Made by a program: the position numbers and the translations under genes
The notes under the pieces: generated by a model
What the model was told of the DNA's origin: nothing
Databases searched by the model: none
Seen by the model: the letters and a program-made list of their open reading frames with translations, nothing else
Assembly (NCBI RefSeq): GCF_945957355.1
Contig: NZ_CAMFKM010000007.1
Location: 186,001-250,000, forward strand
DNA length: 64,000 nt
Direction of reading: 5' to 3'
Source: an uncultured Reyranella sp.
Lineage (GTDB): Bacteria > Pseudomonadota > Alphaproteobacteria > Reyranellales > Reyranellaceae
Shown: positions 42,408 through 51,198 of the stretch, piece after piece
Numbering within the stretch: the stretch's first letter is position 1
Layout of the letters: every line of letters starts with the position of its first letter

Positions 42408-43454
42408 CTACGGCGTGGCCTGCAGGCCGAGCGTCTTGCCGACGGTCTCGTTCCATTCCTTCGCGCAGGGCGCCCCGCAGCGCTTGGCCCATCCGGCGAG
42501 CACCGCGCCCTCGACCAGCTTCTTGTGGGCCTCCATCTCCTCGGGCTTCACGGGCACGATGGTGGTCTTGGCGAGCTTGCCCATCGTGCAGGGTTGCTTG
42601 CCGGTGTTGCAGTTGTCGGCCTCGGCGGTCGTCGTCTCGATCGTCTTCCACATCTTGTCTTCGTAGGCCTTGAACTGCTCGGTCAGGAAAGCCTGCGTCT
42701 TGGGATCGAGCCGCTTCCAAGTGTCGAGGTTGACGGCCAGCACGTTGATGCTCCAGCCCAGCGACATCGGGTAGATCGACTTGGTGACCTCCGCCCAGCC
42801 GGCGGTGTTGCCCGACAGGCTGCCGGTCACGCCACAATCGACCACGCCGTTGTTGAGGGCCGGAACGACCTCGGCAAACGCCATGCTGACCGCCGTGCCG
42901 CCCACTCCGCTCAGGAAGTCGCGCATCGTGTTGTTGAACACGCGGATCTTCTTGCCCTTGAGCCCCTCGAGGCCGGCCAGCACGTCGCGGCACCAGAAGA
43001 CCTGGGGCGTGTTGCCGCCGAAGGCCAGCAGCTTGGCATTCCAGTTCTTCTGCATCTGGCGGTCGATCACGGCGCGATAGGCGTTGCAGGCTTCCCGCGC
43101 CTTGGCCGGCGTGAGCGTGAGGCCGGCGAGATCGCACGCCTCGAAGCGCGGGTCGTCGCCGGCCATCTTGGAGATGTCCATGGCGGCGAAATCCATCACG
43201 CCGAGCTTCAGCAGCCGCAACATGGTCTTGTCGTCGATGCCCATCTGGTCGAGCGGGGTCACGTCGACGGTGATGGCACCCTTGGACGCCTCGGGGATCG
43301 TCTTGCGCCAGAATGGCAGCTCGTCGTGGATCGAGACGGGCGTCGGACTGTTGAGGCCAATCACCTTGAACTGGTTCTTGGGCAGGTCCTGCGCCGCGGC
43401 CGCGGAGACGAAAGCGGCAGCCACGGCGAGACCGGACAGCAAACGACGGAACAT
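42408..43454 (-). CDS. dctP: TRAP transporter solute-binding protein (DctP)
   Basis: A 348-residue periplasmic TRAP receptor. The signal peptide is residues 1-21 (ending AAAQD). GNTPQVFWCRDVLAGLEGLKGKKIRV is the conserved core, and VSMAFAEVVPALNNGVVDCGVTG gives the DctP fingerprint with its ligand-contact region. Four extra cysteines in the C-terminal part (C in NCNTGKQPC and RCGAPC) are unusual and could form disulfides. Position before DctQ-DctM fits the standard order. The ligand is unknown, but the adjacent hydantoinase pair suggests a cyclic amide or a related acid. Confidence 0.92.
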   Translation of the reverse strand: MFRRLLSGLAVAAAFVSAAAAQDLPKNQFKVIGLNSPTPVSIHDELPFWRKTIPEASKGAITVDVTPLDQMGIDDKTMLRLLKLGVMDFAAMDISKMAGDDPRFEACDLAGLTLTPAKAREACNAYRAVIDRQMQKNWNAKLLAFGGNTPQVFWCRDVLAGLEGLKGKKIRVFNNTMRDFLSGVGGTAVSMAFAEVVPALNNGVVDCGVTGSLSGNTAGWAEVTKSIYPMSLGWSINVLAVNLDTWKRLDPKTQAFLTEQFKAYEDKMWKTIETTTAEADNCNTGKQPCTMGKLAKTTIVPVKPEEMEAHKKLVEGAVLAGWAKRCGAPCAKEWNETVGKTLGLQATP

Positions 43455-43539
43455 GCGAACCCCCTGGATCGTCCCCGAAATTTCCGAGAACGATGCAGCA
43501 ATTTGCATGCCACGCGTTGTTCCCTGCAGACTCGCGCCG

Positions 43540-43830
43540 TCAGCGACCCTTGCCAACCCTGATGACGGTGATGGCGCCGTTGACGCGACCGGCCTCGAAC
43601 TCGATCCTGTCCCCGGCCTTCATCCCGTCGAGCATGGCGGGATCGGCGACGCGGAACACCATGGTCATCGCATCCATGTCGAGGCTCTTGATGGGCCCGT
43701 GCTTGAGCGTGACCTTCCCCGCGGACTTGTCGACCTTCATGACTTCGGCCTGCACCATGCCGCTGTCGGCCCCTGCGGGCGCCGAGAACGCGATCGTGGC
43801 CAGCATCGCCGTGACGATCTTCCTGAACAT
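43540..43830 (-). CDS. CusF-like periplasmic copper-binding protein
   Basis: A 96-residue protein with a signal peptide (residues 1-22) and a small beta-barrel of the CusF type. His44, Met55 and Met57 in LKHGPIKSLDMDAMTM match the Cu(I) site of CusF; the Trp of CusF that stacks on the metal is Met52 here, so the site is modified. It would carry periplasmic copper to the efflux pathway. It is the last gene of the minus-strand copper run, 23 bases after the cupredoxin. Confidence 0.85.
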   Translation of the reverse strand: MFRKIVTAMLATIAFSAPAGADSGMVQAEVMKVDKSAGKVTLKHGPIKSLDMDAMTMVFRVADPAMLDGMKAGDRIEFEAGRVNGAITVIRVGKGR

Positions 43831-43853
43831 GTAAATCTCCGTTCCTGAGGGAC

Positions 43854-44345
43854 TCACTCGACGACGATGGTGCCGGTCATGCCCGCCTGCCGATGTCCGG
43901 GGATGAGGCAGGAGATGTCGAACGTGCCCGCTTTGGTGAACTGCCAGAGGATCTCGCCGGTAGTCCTGGGCTTCAGGCGCTTCGCGTTGGGATTGTCGTG
44001 TTCCATGTCGGGGTTCTTCTCCATCTCCTTCATGTGCTTCAGGTTTTCCTCGACGGTGCCGATGACGAACTCGTGGTCGACCGCGCCGTTGTTGCGGAGC
44101 TGAAAGCGCACCTGCTCGCCCTTCCTGAACCTGAAGTTGTCTGGGAGGAACAACATCTTCCCCTCGTCCTCGCGGAAGACGACCTGGACGACGCGCGCCG
44201 GTTTCTTCGGATCTCCCGGCTTGCCGTACGGCGTCTCACCGCCATGATCATGGCCTTCGCCCGGCGCATGGCCGGGTGCCGCGAGGGCCACGCCGGCCAG
44301 CAGGGCCGCGACGATCGATGCCGTCAGGAACGTTCTGGCTTTCAC
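43854..44345 (-). CDS. Cupredoxin (plastocyanin/azurin-like copper protein)
   Basis: A 163-residue exported copper protein. The signal peptide is residues 1-23. A His-rich stretch (GHAPGEGHDHGG) follows, then a cupredoxin fold. The type-1 ligands are all visible: His91 in VDHEFVIG, Cys146 in DISCLIPGHRQAGM, His151 and Met156. I start at GTG 44345 because GAGGAGG lies just upstream; the alternative ATG at 44381 has no such site and would spoil the signal peptide. Likely an electron-transfer or copper-carrying partner of the multicopper oxidase beside it. Confidence 0.85.
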   Translation of the reverse strand: MKARTFLTASIVAALLAGVALAAPGHAPGEGHDHGGETPYGKPGDPKKPARVVQVVFREDEGKMLFLPDNFRFRKGEQVRFQLRNNGAVDHEFVIGTVEENLKHMKEMEKNPDMEHDNPNAKRLKPRTTGEILWQFTKAGTFDISCLIPGHRQAGMTGTIVVE

Positions 44346-44364
44346 GATTGCCTCCTCGGTCGAA

Positions 44365-45756
44365 CTATTTGTGGGAGTCATGGGACGACGGCTTGACCAC
44401 GCGCGCCGGCGCGCCGGCGGGTTTGGCGGTCGGCACGGGTGTGGGCGCACGGGTGGCGGCGGGCGGCGGTCCCGTCCATTCCCAGGCCACCGTTCCGGGC
44501 GGATGCTGGTACCAGCCGGGGTCCTTGTAGTCGTTCGACCCGATGCCCTCGCGCACCTTCACGACCGAGAACATGCCGCCCATCTCCACGGCGCCGAATT
44601 GGGCGAAACCGGTCATCATCGGCAACGTGTTGTCCGGCAGCGGCATCTCCATCTCGCCCATGTCGGCCATACCGGCGCTGCCCATCGGCATGTAGTCGGG
44701 CACCAGGCGCTTCATCCGTCTGGCGAACTGCTTCTTGTCGACGCCGATGAAGTTGCGGAGGTCATGCCCCATCGCATTCATCGTGTGGTGCGACTTGTGA
44801 CAGTGGATCGCCCAGTCGCCGGGGTAGATCGCATCGAATTCGAAGGCGCGCATGGCGCCCACCGGGATGTCGATCGTGACTTCGGGCCAGCGCGCCTCCG
44901 GCCGCACCCATCCGCCGTCGGTGCAGGTAACCTCGAAGTCGTAGCCGTGCATATGGATCGGGTGGTTGGTCATGGTGAGATTGCCGACGCGCACGCGCAC
45001 CCTGTCTCCCTTCGCCACGACCAGGGGGTCGATGCCGGGGAACACCCGGCTGTTCCAGGTCCACATGTTGAAGTTCAGCATCTCGGCGACCTTCGGCACG
45101 TAGCCGCCGGGCTCGATGTCGTAGGCGCTCAGCAGGAACACGAAGTCGCGGTCGACGCGATGCTGCTTCGGATCGCGGGGATGGACGACGAAGAAGCCCA
45201 TCATGCCCATCGCCATCTGCACCATCTCGTCGGCATGCGGGTGGTACATGAAGGTCCCGCTCTTCATGAGCTGGAACTCGTAGACGAAGGTCTTGCCCGG
45301 CTTGATGTGAGGCTGGGTGAGCCCTCCGACGCCGTCCATGCCGCACGGCAGGAGCTGCCCATGCCAGTGGACGGTCGTGTGCTCGGGCAGGCGATTGGTC
45401 ACGAAGATGCGCACCTTGTCGCCCTCGACCGCCTCGATCGTCGGACCGGGGCTCTGGCCGTTGTAGCCCCACAGGCGCGCCGTCATGCCGGGTGCCATCT
45501 CGCGCTCGACCGGCTCGGCGACGAGATGGAACTCCTTCCAGTCGCCGTTCTGCCGCCATGGCAGCGTCCATCCGTTCAGCGTCACGACCGGCTGGTAGTC
45601 GGGTCCGCTGGTCGGATAGAGCGGCGGCTGCATCGTGTTCGTGGTGGAGGTCGGCGCCTCGGGAATCGACTGCGCCTGGAGGCGACCGCTGACGGCGGCG
45701 GCGCCGAGGAGTGCGAGCCCCGATGCTCCGACGAGATCGCGCCTGGAAATGCTCAT
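44365..45756 (-). CDS. Multicopper oxidase, periplasmic copper-resistance type
   Basis: A 463-residue laccase-like oxidase. The Tat signal SRRDLVG begins at residue 4. All four copper motifs are intact: HWHG at 130-133, HPH at 172-174, HPIHMHG at 265-271 and HCHKSHH at 318-324, with axial Met329. The C-terminal 40 residues are Pro/Ala-rich. It probably oxidises Cu(I) to the less toxic Cu(II) in the periplasm. AAGGAG precedes the ATG. It sits between the outer-membrane factor (14 bases) and the cupredoxin. Confidence 0.93.
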   Translation of the reverse strand: MSISRRDLVGASGLALLGAAAVSGRLQAQSIPEAPTSTTNTMQPPLYPTSGPDYQPVVTLNGWTLPWRQNGDWKEFHLVAEPVEREMAPGMTARLWGYNGQSPGPTIEAVEGDKVRIFVTNRLPEHTTVHWHGQLLPCGMDGVGGLTQPHIKPGKTFVYEFQLMKSGTFMYHPHADEMVQMAMGMMGFFVVHPRDPKQHRVDRDFVFLLSAYDIEPGGYVPKVAEMLNFNMWTWNSRVFPGIDPLVVAKGDRVRVRVGNLTMTNHPIHMHGYDFEVTCTDGGWVRPEARWPEVTIDIPVGAMRAFEFDAIYPGDWAIHCHKSHHTMNAMGHDLRNFIGVDKKQFARRMKRLVPDYMPMGSAGMADMGEMEMPLPDNTLPMMTGFAQFGAVEMGGMFSVVKVREGIGSNDYKDPGWYQHPPGTVAWEWTGPPPAATRAPTPVPTAKPAGAPARVVKPSSHDSHK

Positions 45757-45770
45757 GTCGTTCTCCTTTC

Positions 45771-47207
45771 CTAGAGTCCGAGTGGAATTGTTTCGGGAGG
45801 CGGGGTCGTGTTGATCACGCCGGACGGCGGTACCGTGCCGCCGACGATCAGGGCGGCCTGGAGATCGGCGACGGCGAGGTGGTAGTCGCGCAAGGCATCG
45901 AGCGCCCCGATGCTCGCGTTGATCCGCTCGCGCTCCTCGATCAGCACCTCGAAGACGTCGGTCAGCATGCCGTTGTATCGAAGCAGCACCTCGGACGAGA
46001 TCTGGCGCCGGAGCGGAACGATGCGCGACTGGTAGTATTTCGCGATGTCATAGGTCGCGCGGTACGTCGCATAGGCGACACGCGCCTCCGAACGGGCATT
46101 GACCGACCGTTCGACGAGCCTGTTGATCGCCCGCATGTATATCTCGTGGGCGGACGTCATCCGGGCCTGGCCGGTATCGAAGACGGGGATCACGATGCCG
46201 AGTTCGATCCCGTATCTGTTCTTGGAGGTCTGCTCGCCCGTGCTGCCGGTTTCGACCTCGTTGCGGTAGCCGAGGCCCAGTTCCAGGAACGAGAGGTAGC
46301 GCGTCGCATTCACGAAGTTCGCGGACTTCGCCAATGTCACGATCTCGTACCGCAGGACGATCAGGTCGACGCGCCGTCGCATCGCATCGACTTCCACGTC
46401 GGCCAGCGTGTCGACGGCGGCCGGCAGGACCGGCAGCCGGGCGGGAAGCCGGTAGGCGAGATCGCTTCCCCAGAGGCCCAGGATCCGGGTCAGGGCCTCC
46501 CGCGACGTGGTGACGGCCAGCCGCGCCTGCGCGACCTGGATGCTCAGGTCGGCATAGAAGGCGGAGACGCGCGCCTGGTCGAGCTTGTTGGCCGCGCCGG
46601 TCTCGCCCAGCTGCTTCATCATCTGCGCCGAGGCGTCAGCCGTCTGGCGCGCCTGTTCGAGCAGGGCCAGGCGCTGCTGGGCGGCAAGCGCGCGCACGTA
46701 GGCGCGCCGCACGTCGATCGTAAGGCTGAGAGTCGTTGCGACCGCGCGATAGCGCGCCTCCTCGAACTCGCGCTTCGCGATCTCGGTCTTGGCGGGCAGT
46801 GTCGCGAAGGCCAGCAGGTTACCGACGAGCTGGAAACCGAACTCCACGAAGTTTCCCGTGCCGAACGTGCGGTTCAGGGTGATTGCGGGATTGGGCGGCA
46901 GGCTCGTCTGGACATACTCGGCTTCCGAGATTCCCAGGTCGTTGTAGGCCGCCTGCAGGCCGCGATTGTTCAGGAGCGCGATCTGGACGGCCGCCTCCTC
47001 GCTGAGCGGTTCCGCCAGCAGGGACTGCACGCGCTCGCGGGCTCGTCGCATGTCTTCCGGCGAGGAGATCTTCACGGCGTCGCGGCCGATCTCCCGGCGA
47101 ACGCCGTCCGTGACCGGCGCCATGCCGCCATCGTCGGTGAACTTCGCGCAACCGGCGGCCAGCAGGCCGACGAGGGTGACGACGGCCACCCGTGGGAAGG
47201 CGTTCAT
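45771..47207 (-). CDS. Outer-membrane efflux factor (TolC/CusC-like lipoprotein)
   Basis: A 478-residue outer-membrane factor. A lipobox LLAAGCAKF near residue 17 marks it as a lipoprotein, as in CusC. Two repeats of the long helical hairpin follow, with YNDLGISEAEYVQTSLPPNP as the first beta/helix junction and ALTRILGLWG further on. It forms a trimeric channel that opens with a periplasmic adaptor. No adaptor or RND pump gene is in the window, so its partner is unknown. It overlaps the upstream lipoprotein gene by four bases. Confidence 0.88.
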   Translation of the reverse strand: MNAFPRVAVVTLVGLLAAGCAKFTDDGGMAPVTDGVRREIGRDAVKISSPEDMRRARERVQSLLAEPLSEEAAVQIALLNNRGLQAAYNDLGISEAEYVQTSLPPNPAITLNRTFGTGNFVEFGFQLVGNLLAFATLPAKTEIAKREFEEARYRAVATTLSLTIDVRRAYVRALAAQQRLALLEQARQTADASAQMMKQLGETGAANKLDQARVSAFYADLSIQVAQARLAVTTSREALTRILGLWGSDLAYRLPARLPVLPAAVDTLADVEVDAMRRRVDLIVLRYEIVTLAKSANFVNATRYLSFLELGLGYRNEVETGSTGEQTSKNRYGIELGIVIPVFDTGQARMTSAHEIYMRAINRLVERSVNARSEARVAYATYRATYDIAKYYQSRIVPLRRQISSEVLLRYNGMLTDVFEVLIEERERINASIGALDALRDYHLAVADLQAALIVGGTVPPSGVINTTPPPETIPLGL

Positions 47208-47428
47208 TGCGACCGCCCGGCCGCGGGGGCGACACGATCGTTGAGTTCCCGCCACGGCTTCAGGCCGACAGGCGCATGGGGCGCGGTGCCGGACATCACC
47301 GGCTGGTACGGCGTGCCGACGATGGCGGCATCGGGGCTGGAAGCGTCGTCAGGCGACAACGCTGGCAAGGGAGGCGCGGCGCATGCTGCCGCTCCAAGCG
47401 CAAGCATGGCTGGGATCAGAAATTTCAT
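47204..47428 (-). CDS. Small lipoprotein of unknown function in the copper cluster
   Basis: A 74-residue protein with a lipobox LGAAACAAP near residue 15, a Pro/Ser/Asp-rich linker and a short C-terminal region. I do not recognise the family. Its stop overlaps the outer-membrane factor start by four bases (ATGA), so the two are translationally coupled, and it may assemble with the efflux channel. The upstream 153 bases up to 47581 contain no gene, only a GAGTCG/CGACTC hairpin at 47531-47547. Confidence 0.6.
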   Translation of the reverse strand: MKFLIPAMLALGAAACAAPPLPALSPDDASSPDAAIVGTPYQPVMSGTAPHAPVGLKPWRELNDRVAPAAGRSQ

Positions 47429-47581
47429 GACGGAAGCCCGGACAGGATTGACGTGAACGCAGCGGGACGTGTCTCGCGGCCGGACGGCGGCGAGTTCCCT
47501 GCGTTCGCGCAAGTCGGGCGTCGGAGCTAGCGAGTCGGCGAGCGACTCACGACCGAGCACACGCTCATGGCGCGAACGCGC

Positions 47582-48019
47582 TCAGGTGAATCTGGGAGGA
47601 CGTTCCGAACGGTCGCCGCAACGGCCCTCGAGCAGGTCGCTCACGAGCATCGGGACCGATGTCGCGATCCTGGGACCTGCCCAGGGATCGATGCCGGGGG
47701 CGGCCATTGCCGCATGGCAGGCAATAGTGCAGCAGCCCTCGCTGTGGTTTGCCGCGCCATCGCCTGGACAGGTGCCGCCCTCGTGCGTGGCAGGAAGCGC
47801 CGTTCCATCCGGCAGGCTCGTCACCGGCGCGACCGGCTCCTCATGCGCGACCGGCTGCGAAGCCACGACGGTCACGGGACGGTCGTCCGCGTGGGTATGA
47901 CCACTATGGGCATGACCGCCATGAGCGGACGCAGCGCCAACGGCAAGCACCCACGCCGCGAGCGCAAGCAGGAGCGCTGGTGCAATCATTCTCAGCGGGC
48001 GGATGAGGGTCATCGGCAT
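47582..48019 (-). CDS. Exported His/Cys-rich protein, CopL/DUF2946-like
   Basis: A 145-residue protein with a signal peptide (residues 1-33, ending ASA-HGG) followed by a His-rich run (HGGHAHSGHTHADD). A four-cysteine cluster, CPGDGAANHSEGCCTIAC, lies in the middle. The C-terminus RSERPPRF resembles small CopL or DUF2946-type copper proteins, but I cannot prove membership. It would bind copper in the periplasm. A second ATG at 48013 has a better-spaced GGGGA and may be the true start. It follows csoR by six bases. Confidence 0.65.
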   Translation of the reverse strand: MPMTLIRPLRMIAPALLLALAAWVLAVGAASAHGGHAHSGHTHADDRPVTVVASQPVAHEEPVAPVTSLPDGTALPATHEGGTCPGDGAANHSEGCCTIACHAAMAAPGIDPWAGPRIATSVPMLVSDLLEGRCGDRSERPPRFT

Positions 48020-48025
48020 TCCCCG

Positions 48026-48301
48026 TCAGCGCCTGCGACTATCCAGCACTTCGAGGATCTCGTCGATCTTGATCTGCCGGTCCTTGTCGGAGCCGGCATG
48101 GAAGGCGTGCGCCACGCAATGCTGCAGGTGGTCGCCCAGGGTCTCCTGCTCGACCTTGTCGAGCGCGGCGCGCACGGCGCGGATCTGCGTCAGCACGTCG
48201 ATGCAGTAACGCTCCTCCTCGATCATGCGCGCGACGCCGCGCACCTGGCCCTCGATCCGACTGAGGCGTGCGAGCTGCGACTTCTTGAGCTTGTCGTCCA
48301 T
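48026..48301 (-). CDS. csoR: CsoR-family copper-sensing repressor
   Basis: A 91-residue all-helical repressor of the CsoR/RcnR family. The Cu(I) ligands match CsoR: Cys33 in RYCID, His58 and Cys62 in DHLQHCVAH, that is, the C-x24-H-x3-C pattern. Copper binding releases DNA. SRIEGQVRGVARMIEEE is the family signature. It is the first gene of the minus-strand copper operon and divergent from copA, with the symmetric operator at 48311-48327 in the 37-base gap. Confidence 0.92.
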   Translation of the reverse strand: MDDKLKKSQLARLSRIEGQVRGVARMIEEERYCIDVLTQIRAVRAALDKVEQETLGDHLQHCVAHAFHAGSDKDRQIKIDEILEVLDSRRR

Positions 48302-48310
48302 CCTTGAACC

Positions 48311-48327
48311 ATACCCCCGTAGGGTAT
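48311..48327. promoter_or_regulatory. CsoR operator-like inverted repeat
   Basis: ATACCC and GGGTAT flank CCGTA, giving a 17-bp symmetric site with the G/C-rich core typical of CsoR operators. It lies between csoR and copA and can repress both directions. No other copy was noticed in the window. Confidence 0.75.
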
Positions 48328-48338
48328 AGATAGCAAGC

Positions 48339-50690
48339 ATGAGCCACGCCTGCTGCCACGCCTCCCATGCGCCTGCCGCCGCTCCGGCCGCGGACCCTGA
48401 TATCGCCATCGATCCCGTCTGCGGGATGAAGGTGAAGATCGAAGGCGCGAAGAACACGACCGTGCACGAGGGGCAGACCTATTACTTCTGCAATCCCAAG
48501 TGCCTGCAGAAGTTCACCGCCGAGCCGGCACGCTACCTGAAGCCCGAGGAAGCACCGCCTGCGCCGCCGGTGGCGCCCGGCACCATCTTCACCTGTCCGA
48601 TGCATCCGGAGATCCGCCAGGTCGGCCCCGGAAGCTGTCCGATCTGCGGCATGGCGCTGGAGCCTGCCGAGATCTCGCTCGATGACGGGCCGAACGAGGA
48701 ACTGGTCGACATGACGCGTCGCCTGTGGATCGGCGGCGCGCTCGCCGTCCCACTGGTGGCGCTCGACATGGGTGGGCATTTGTTCAATCTGCACGGGCTG
48801 CTGCCGCACGGGCTCATGCCCTGGCTGCTGATGGCACTCGCCACGCCCGTGGTTCTGTGGGCGGGCTGGCCCTTCTTCGTGCGCGGCTGGCAGTCCGTGC
48901 AGACCGGCCACCTCAACATGTTCACCCTGATCGCGCTCGGCACCGGCGTCGCCTGGGCCTACAGCGTCGTGGCGACCCTGGCGCCCGGCCTGTTCCCCTC
49001 CGGCCTGCGCGGCGCCAACGGATCGGTGCCGGTCTATTTCGAGCCGGCCGCGGTGATCGTCGTGCTGGTGCTGGTGGGCCAGGTCCTGGAACTGCGCGCC
49101 CGCGACGCGACAGGCGGCGCCATCAAGGCCTTGCTGGGGCTGGCGCCGCGCACCGCGTTGCGCGTCGACGCCAACGGTAACGATGCCGAAGTGGCGATCG
49201 ACCGGATCGCGGTCGGCGACCGGCTACGCGTGCGGCCGGGCGAGAAGGTGCCGGTCGATGGCGCCGTAATCGAGGGTGCCGGATCGGTCGACGAGTCGAG
49301 CATCACCGGCGAGCCGATGCCGGTTTCGAAGGCAGCGGGCGCCAAGGTCATCGGCGGCACCGTGAATGCCAGTGGCACTTTCGTCATGAAGGCCGAACTG
49401 GTCGGCAGCGATACGATGCTGTCGCGCATCGTCAGGATGGTGGCCGAGGCGCAGCGCAGCCGGGCACCGATCCAGCGCCTGGCCGATCTCGTGGCGGGCT
49501 GGTTCGTGCCGACGGTGATCGCCGTCTCGGTGGTCGCCTTCGCCGCCTGGTCGATCTGGGGTCCGTCACCTGCGCTTTCCTACGCGCTGGTGGCGGCGGT
49601 CTCCGTGCTGATCATCGCCTGCCCCTGCGCGCTGGGCCTCGCCACGCCGATGTCGATCATGGTCGGCGTCGGAAGGGGCGCCGCCGCCGGCATCCTGATC
49701 CGCAACGCCGAGGCGCTGGAGCGGCTGGAGAAAGTCGACACCCTGGTGGTCGACAAGACGGGTACCCTGACGCTCGGCAAGCCGACCCTGTCGACCGTCG
49801 AGCCCTTGGGCAACCTTCCGGAAGGCGAGATCCTTCGGCTGGCCGCCAGCCTCGAGCGCGGCAGCGAGCATCCCATCGCCATCGCGATCCTGGCCGGCGC
49901 GCAGGCGCGCGGCATGGCGATGGCGACTGTCGAAGGCTTCGCTTCGCCCGCCGGCAAGGGCGTGTCGGGTACGGCCGAGGGCCGACGCCTGCTGCTCGGC
50001 AATGCGAACTTCCTGCGCGAAGCCGGGATCGACGTCGCCGCGGCCGACGCGAAGGCCGATGCGCTGCGGCAGGACGGGGCCACCGTCGTGCTGCTGGCGG
50101 TCGACGGCCGGGCCGAGGGGCTGCTGGCGGTGAGCGATCCGGTCAAGGACACCACGCCCGAAGCACTGAAGCGCCTGCGCGAAGCGGGCCTGCGCATCGT
50201 GATGCTGACCGGCGACAACCGGCGCAGTGCCGGCGCGGTCGCGGCCCGGCTGGGCATCGATGCGGTCGAGGCCGAGGTCCTGCCAGAGGACAAGGCGCGG
50301 ATCGTCCAGCGCCTGAAGGGAGAGGGCCGCGTGGTCGCCATGGCCGGAGACGGCGTCAACGACGCGCCCGCCCTGGCCGCCGCCGACGTCGGCATCGCCA
50401 TGGGCACCGGCACTGATATTGCCATCGAGAGCGCCGGCATCACGCTGGTGAAGGGCGACCTGCTGGGCATCGCCCGCGCCCGCCATCTCTCGCGGGCCAC
50501 CATGGCGAACATCCGGCAGAACCTGTTCTTCGCCTTCGTCTACAATGCGGCCGGCGTGCCGGTGGCGGCGGGCGTCCTCTATCCGCTCCTCGGCATCACC
50601 CTTAGCCCCATTCTCGCGGCTGCCGCCATGGCGCTCAGTTCGGTGAGCGTCATCGGAAATGCACTTCGACTGCGACGGGTAGAAATCTGA
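48339..50690 (+). CDS. copA: Copper-translocating P1B-type ATPase
   Basis: A 783-residue copper-exporting ATPase. Residues 25-65 form a YHS domain (DPVCGM), and 84-107 a heavy-metal-binding HMBD motif (TCPMHPEI...CPICGM). There is no classical HMA ferredoxin-like domain. In the core, CPC is at 428-430, the phosphorylated DKTGT Asp is 472, SEHP lies in the N-domain, and GDGVNDAP is at 670-677. Seven His and Cys in the first ten residues add a metal-gathering tail. It moves Cu(I) from cytosol to periplasm. It is divergent from csoR. Confidence 0.95.
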   Translation: MSHACCHASHAPAAAPAADPDIAIDPVCGMKVKIEGAKNTTVHEGQTYYFCNPKCLQKFTAEPARYLKPEEAPPAPPVAPGTIFTCPMHPEIRQVGPGSCPICGMALEPAEISLDDGPNEELVDMTRRLWIGGALAVPLVALDMGGHLFNLHGLLPHGLMPWLLMALATPVVLWAGWPFFVRGWQSVQTGHLNMFTLIALGTGVAWAYSVVATLAPGLFPSGLRGANGSVPVYFEPAAVIVVLVLVGQVLELRARDATGGAIKALLGLAPRTALRVDANGNDAEVAIDRIAVGDRLRVRPGEKVPVDGAVIEGAGSVDESSITGEPMPVSKAAGAKVIGGTVNASGTFVMKAELVGSDTMLSRIVRMVAEAQRSRAPIQRLADLVAGWFVPTVIAVSVVAFAAWSIWGPSPALSYALVAAVSVLIIACPCALGLATPMSIMVGVGRGAAAGILIRNAEALERLEKVDTLVVDKTGTLTLGKPTLSTVEPLGNLPEGEILRLAASLERGSEHPIAIAILAGAQARGMAMATVEGFASPAGKGVSGTAEGRRLLLGNANFLREAGIDVAAADAKADALRQDGATVVLLAVDGRAEGLLAVSDPVKDTTPEALKRLREAGLRIVMLTGDNRRSAGAVAARLGIDAVEAEVLPEDKARIVQRLKGEGRVVAMAGDGVNDAPALAAADVGIAMGTGTDIAIESAGITLVKGDLLGIARARHLSRATMANIRQNLFFAFVYNAAGVPVAAGVLYPLLGITLSPILAAAAMALSSVSVIGNALRLRRVEI

Positions 50691-50768
50691 GCCGGCTGCG
50701 ACATTTCGGGACGGCCCTGTCGCTTTGCGCTTGATCTGCAAACGACGTCGCCGGAAATTGCCTCGACC

Positions 50769-51116
50769 ATGCGCCTGATCCATCGATCGCATCGCGCCGC
50801 CAACGCCGTCCGGACCGTGTCTCCGAGCGGCGAGCTGTTCGTTGCCTCGATCGTGATCTGCATGATCCTGGCGTCGTTCGGCGATGCGGTCGATCCGACC
50901 TGGTTCGGCGAGGCCGGACTGGAGTTCGCCTTCTTCGACCTGGGCGGCGAGTTTTCGGTTCTGGCGATGCGTCACTGGCATCTCCTCGAGCTGCTGCTGG
51001 CCGGCGGCGTGATGGCCGCGGGCATCATGATCCTGCGCATCGTGGCCGGTGCCTTCTTCCGGCCGCTCGATCCCGCCGACCCCGGCGCCGTCGAGAAGGT
51101 GCCGATAAAGCTCTGA
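50769..51116 (+). CDS. Small membrane protein of unknown function
   Basis: A 115-residue protein with two hydrophobic segments (about residues 23-37 and 74-95) and an amphipathic start. I do not recognise it. RMRHWHLLELLL precedes the second segment and the C-terminus is short and charged. It lies between copA and the TerC gene with 78 and 82 base gaps; a link to either is unproven. Confidence 0.55.
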   Translation: MRLIHRSHRAANAVRTVSPSGELFVASIVICMILASFGDAVDPTWFGEAGLEFAFFDLGGEFSVLAMRHWHLLELLLAGGVMAAGIMILRIVAGAFFRPLDPADPGAVEKVPIKL

Positions 51117-51198
51117 CGACTGGCTGAAGCGACCCCGACCGCCCTTCTCCGGGAAGCGCGCGGCGTGGGCACACATTCAATCGTTGTTGGAGATTTTC

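Noticed and set aside
47429..47581. A small gene between the copper lipoprotein and the His/Cys-rich protein
   Set aside because: No frame has a plausible start with a ribosome-binding site; only a 6-bp hairpin at 47531-47547 is visible.
51117..51198. Possible yybP-ykoY Mn2+ riboswitch before the TerC gene
   Set aside because: The leader is only about 80 bases and lacks the expected GGGGAGUAG-type junctions.
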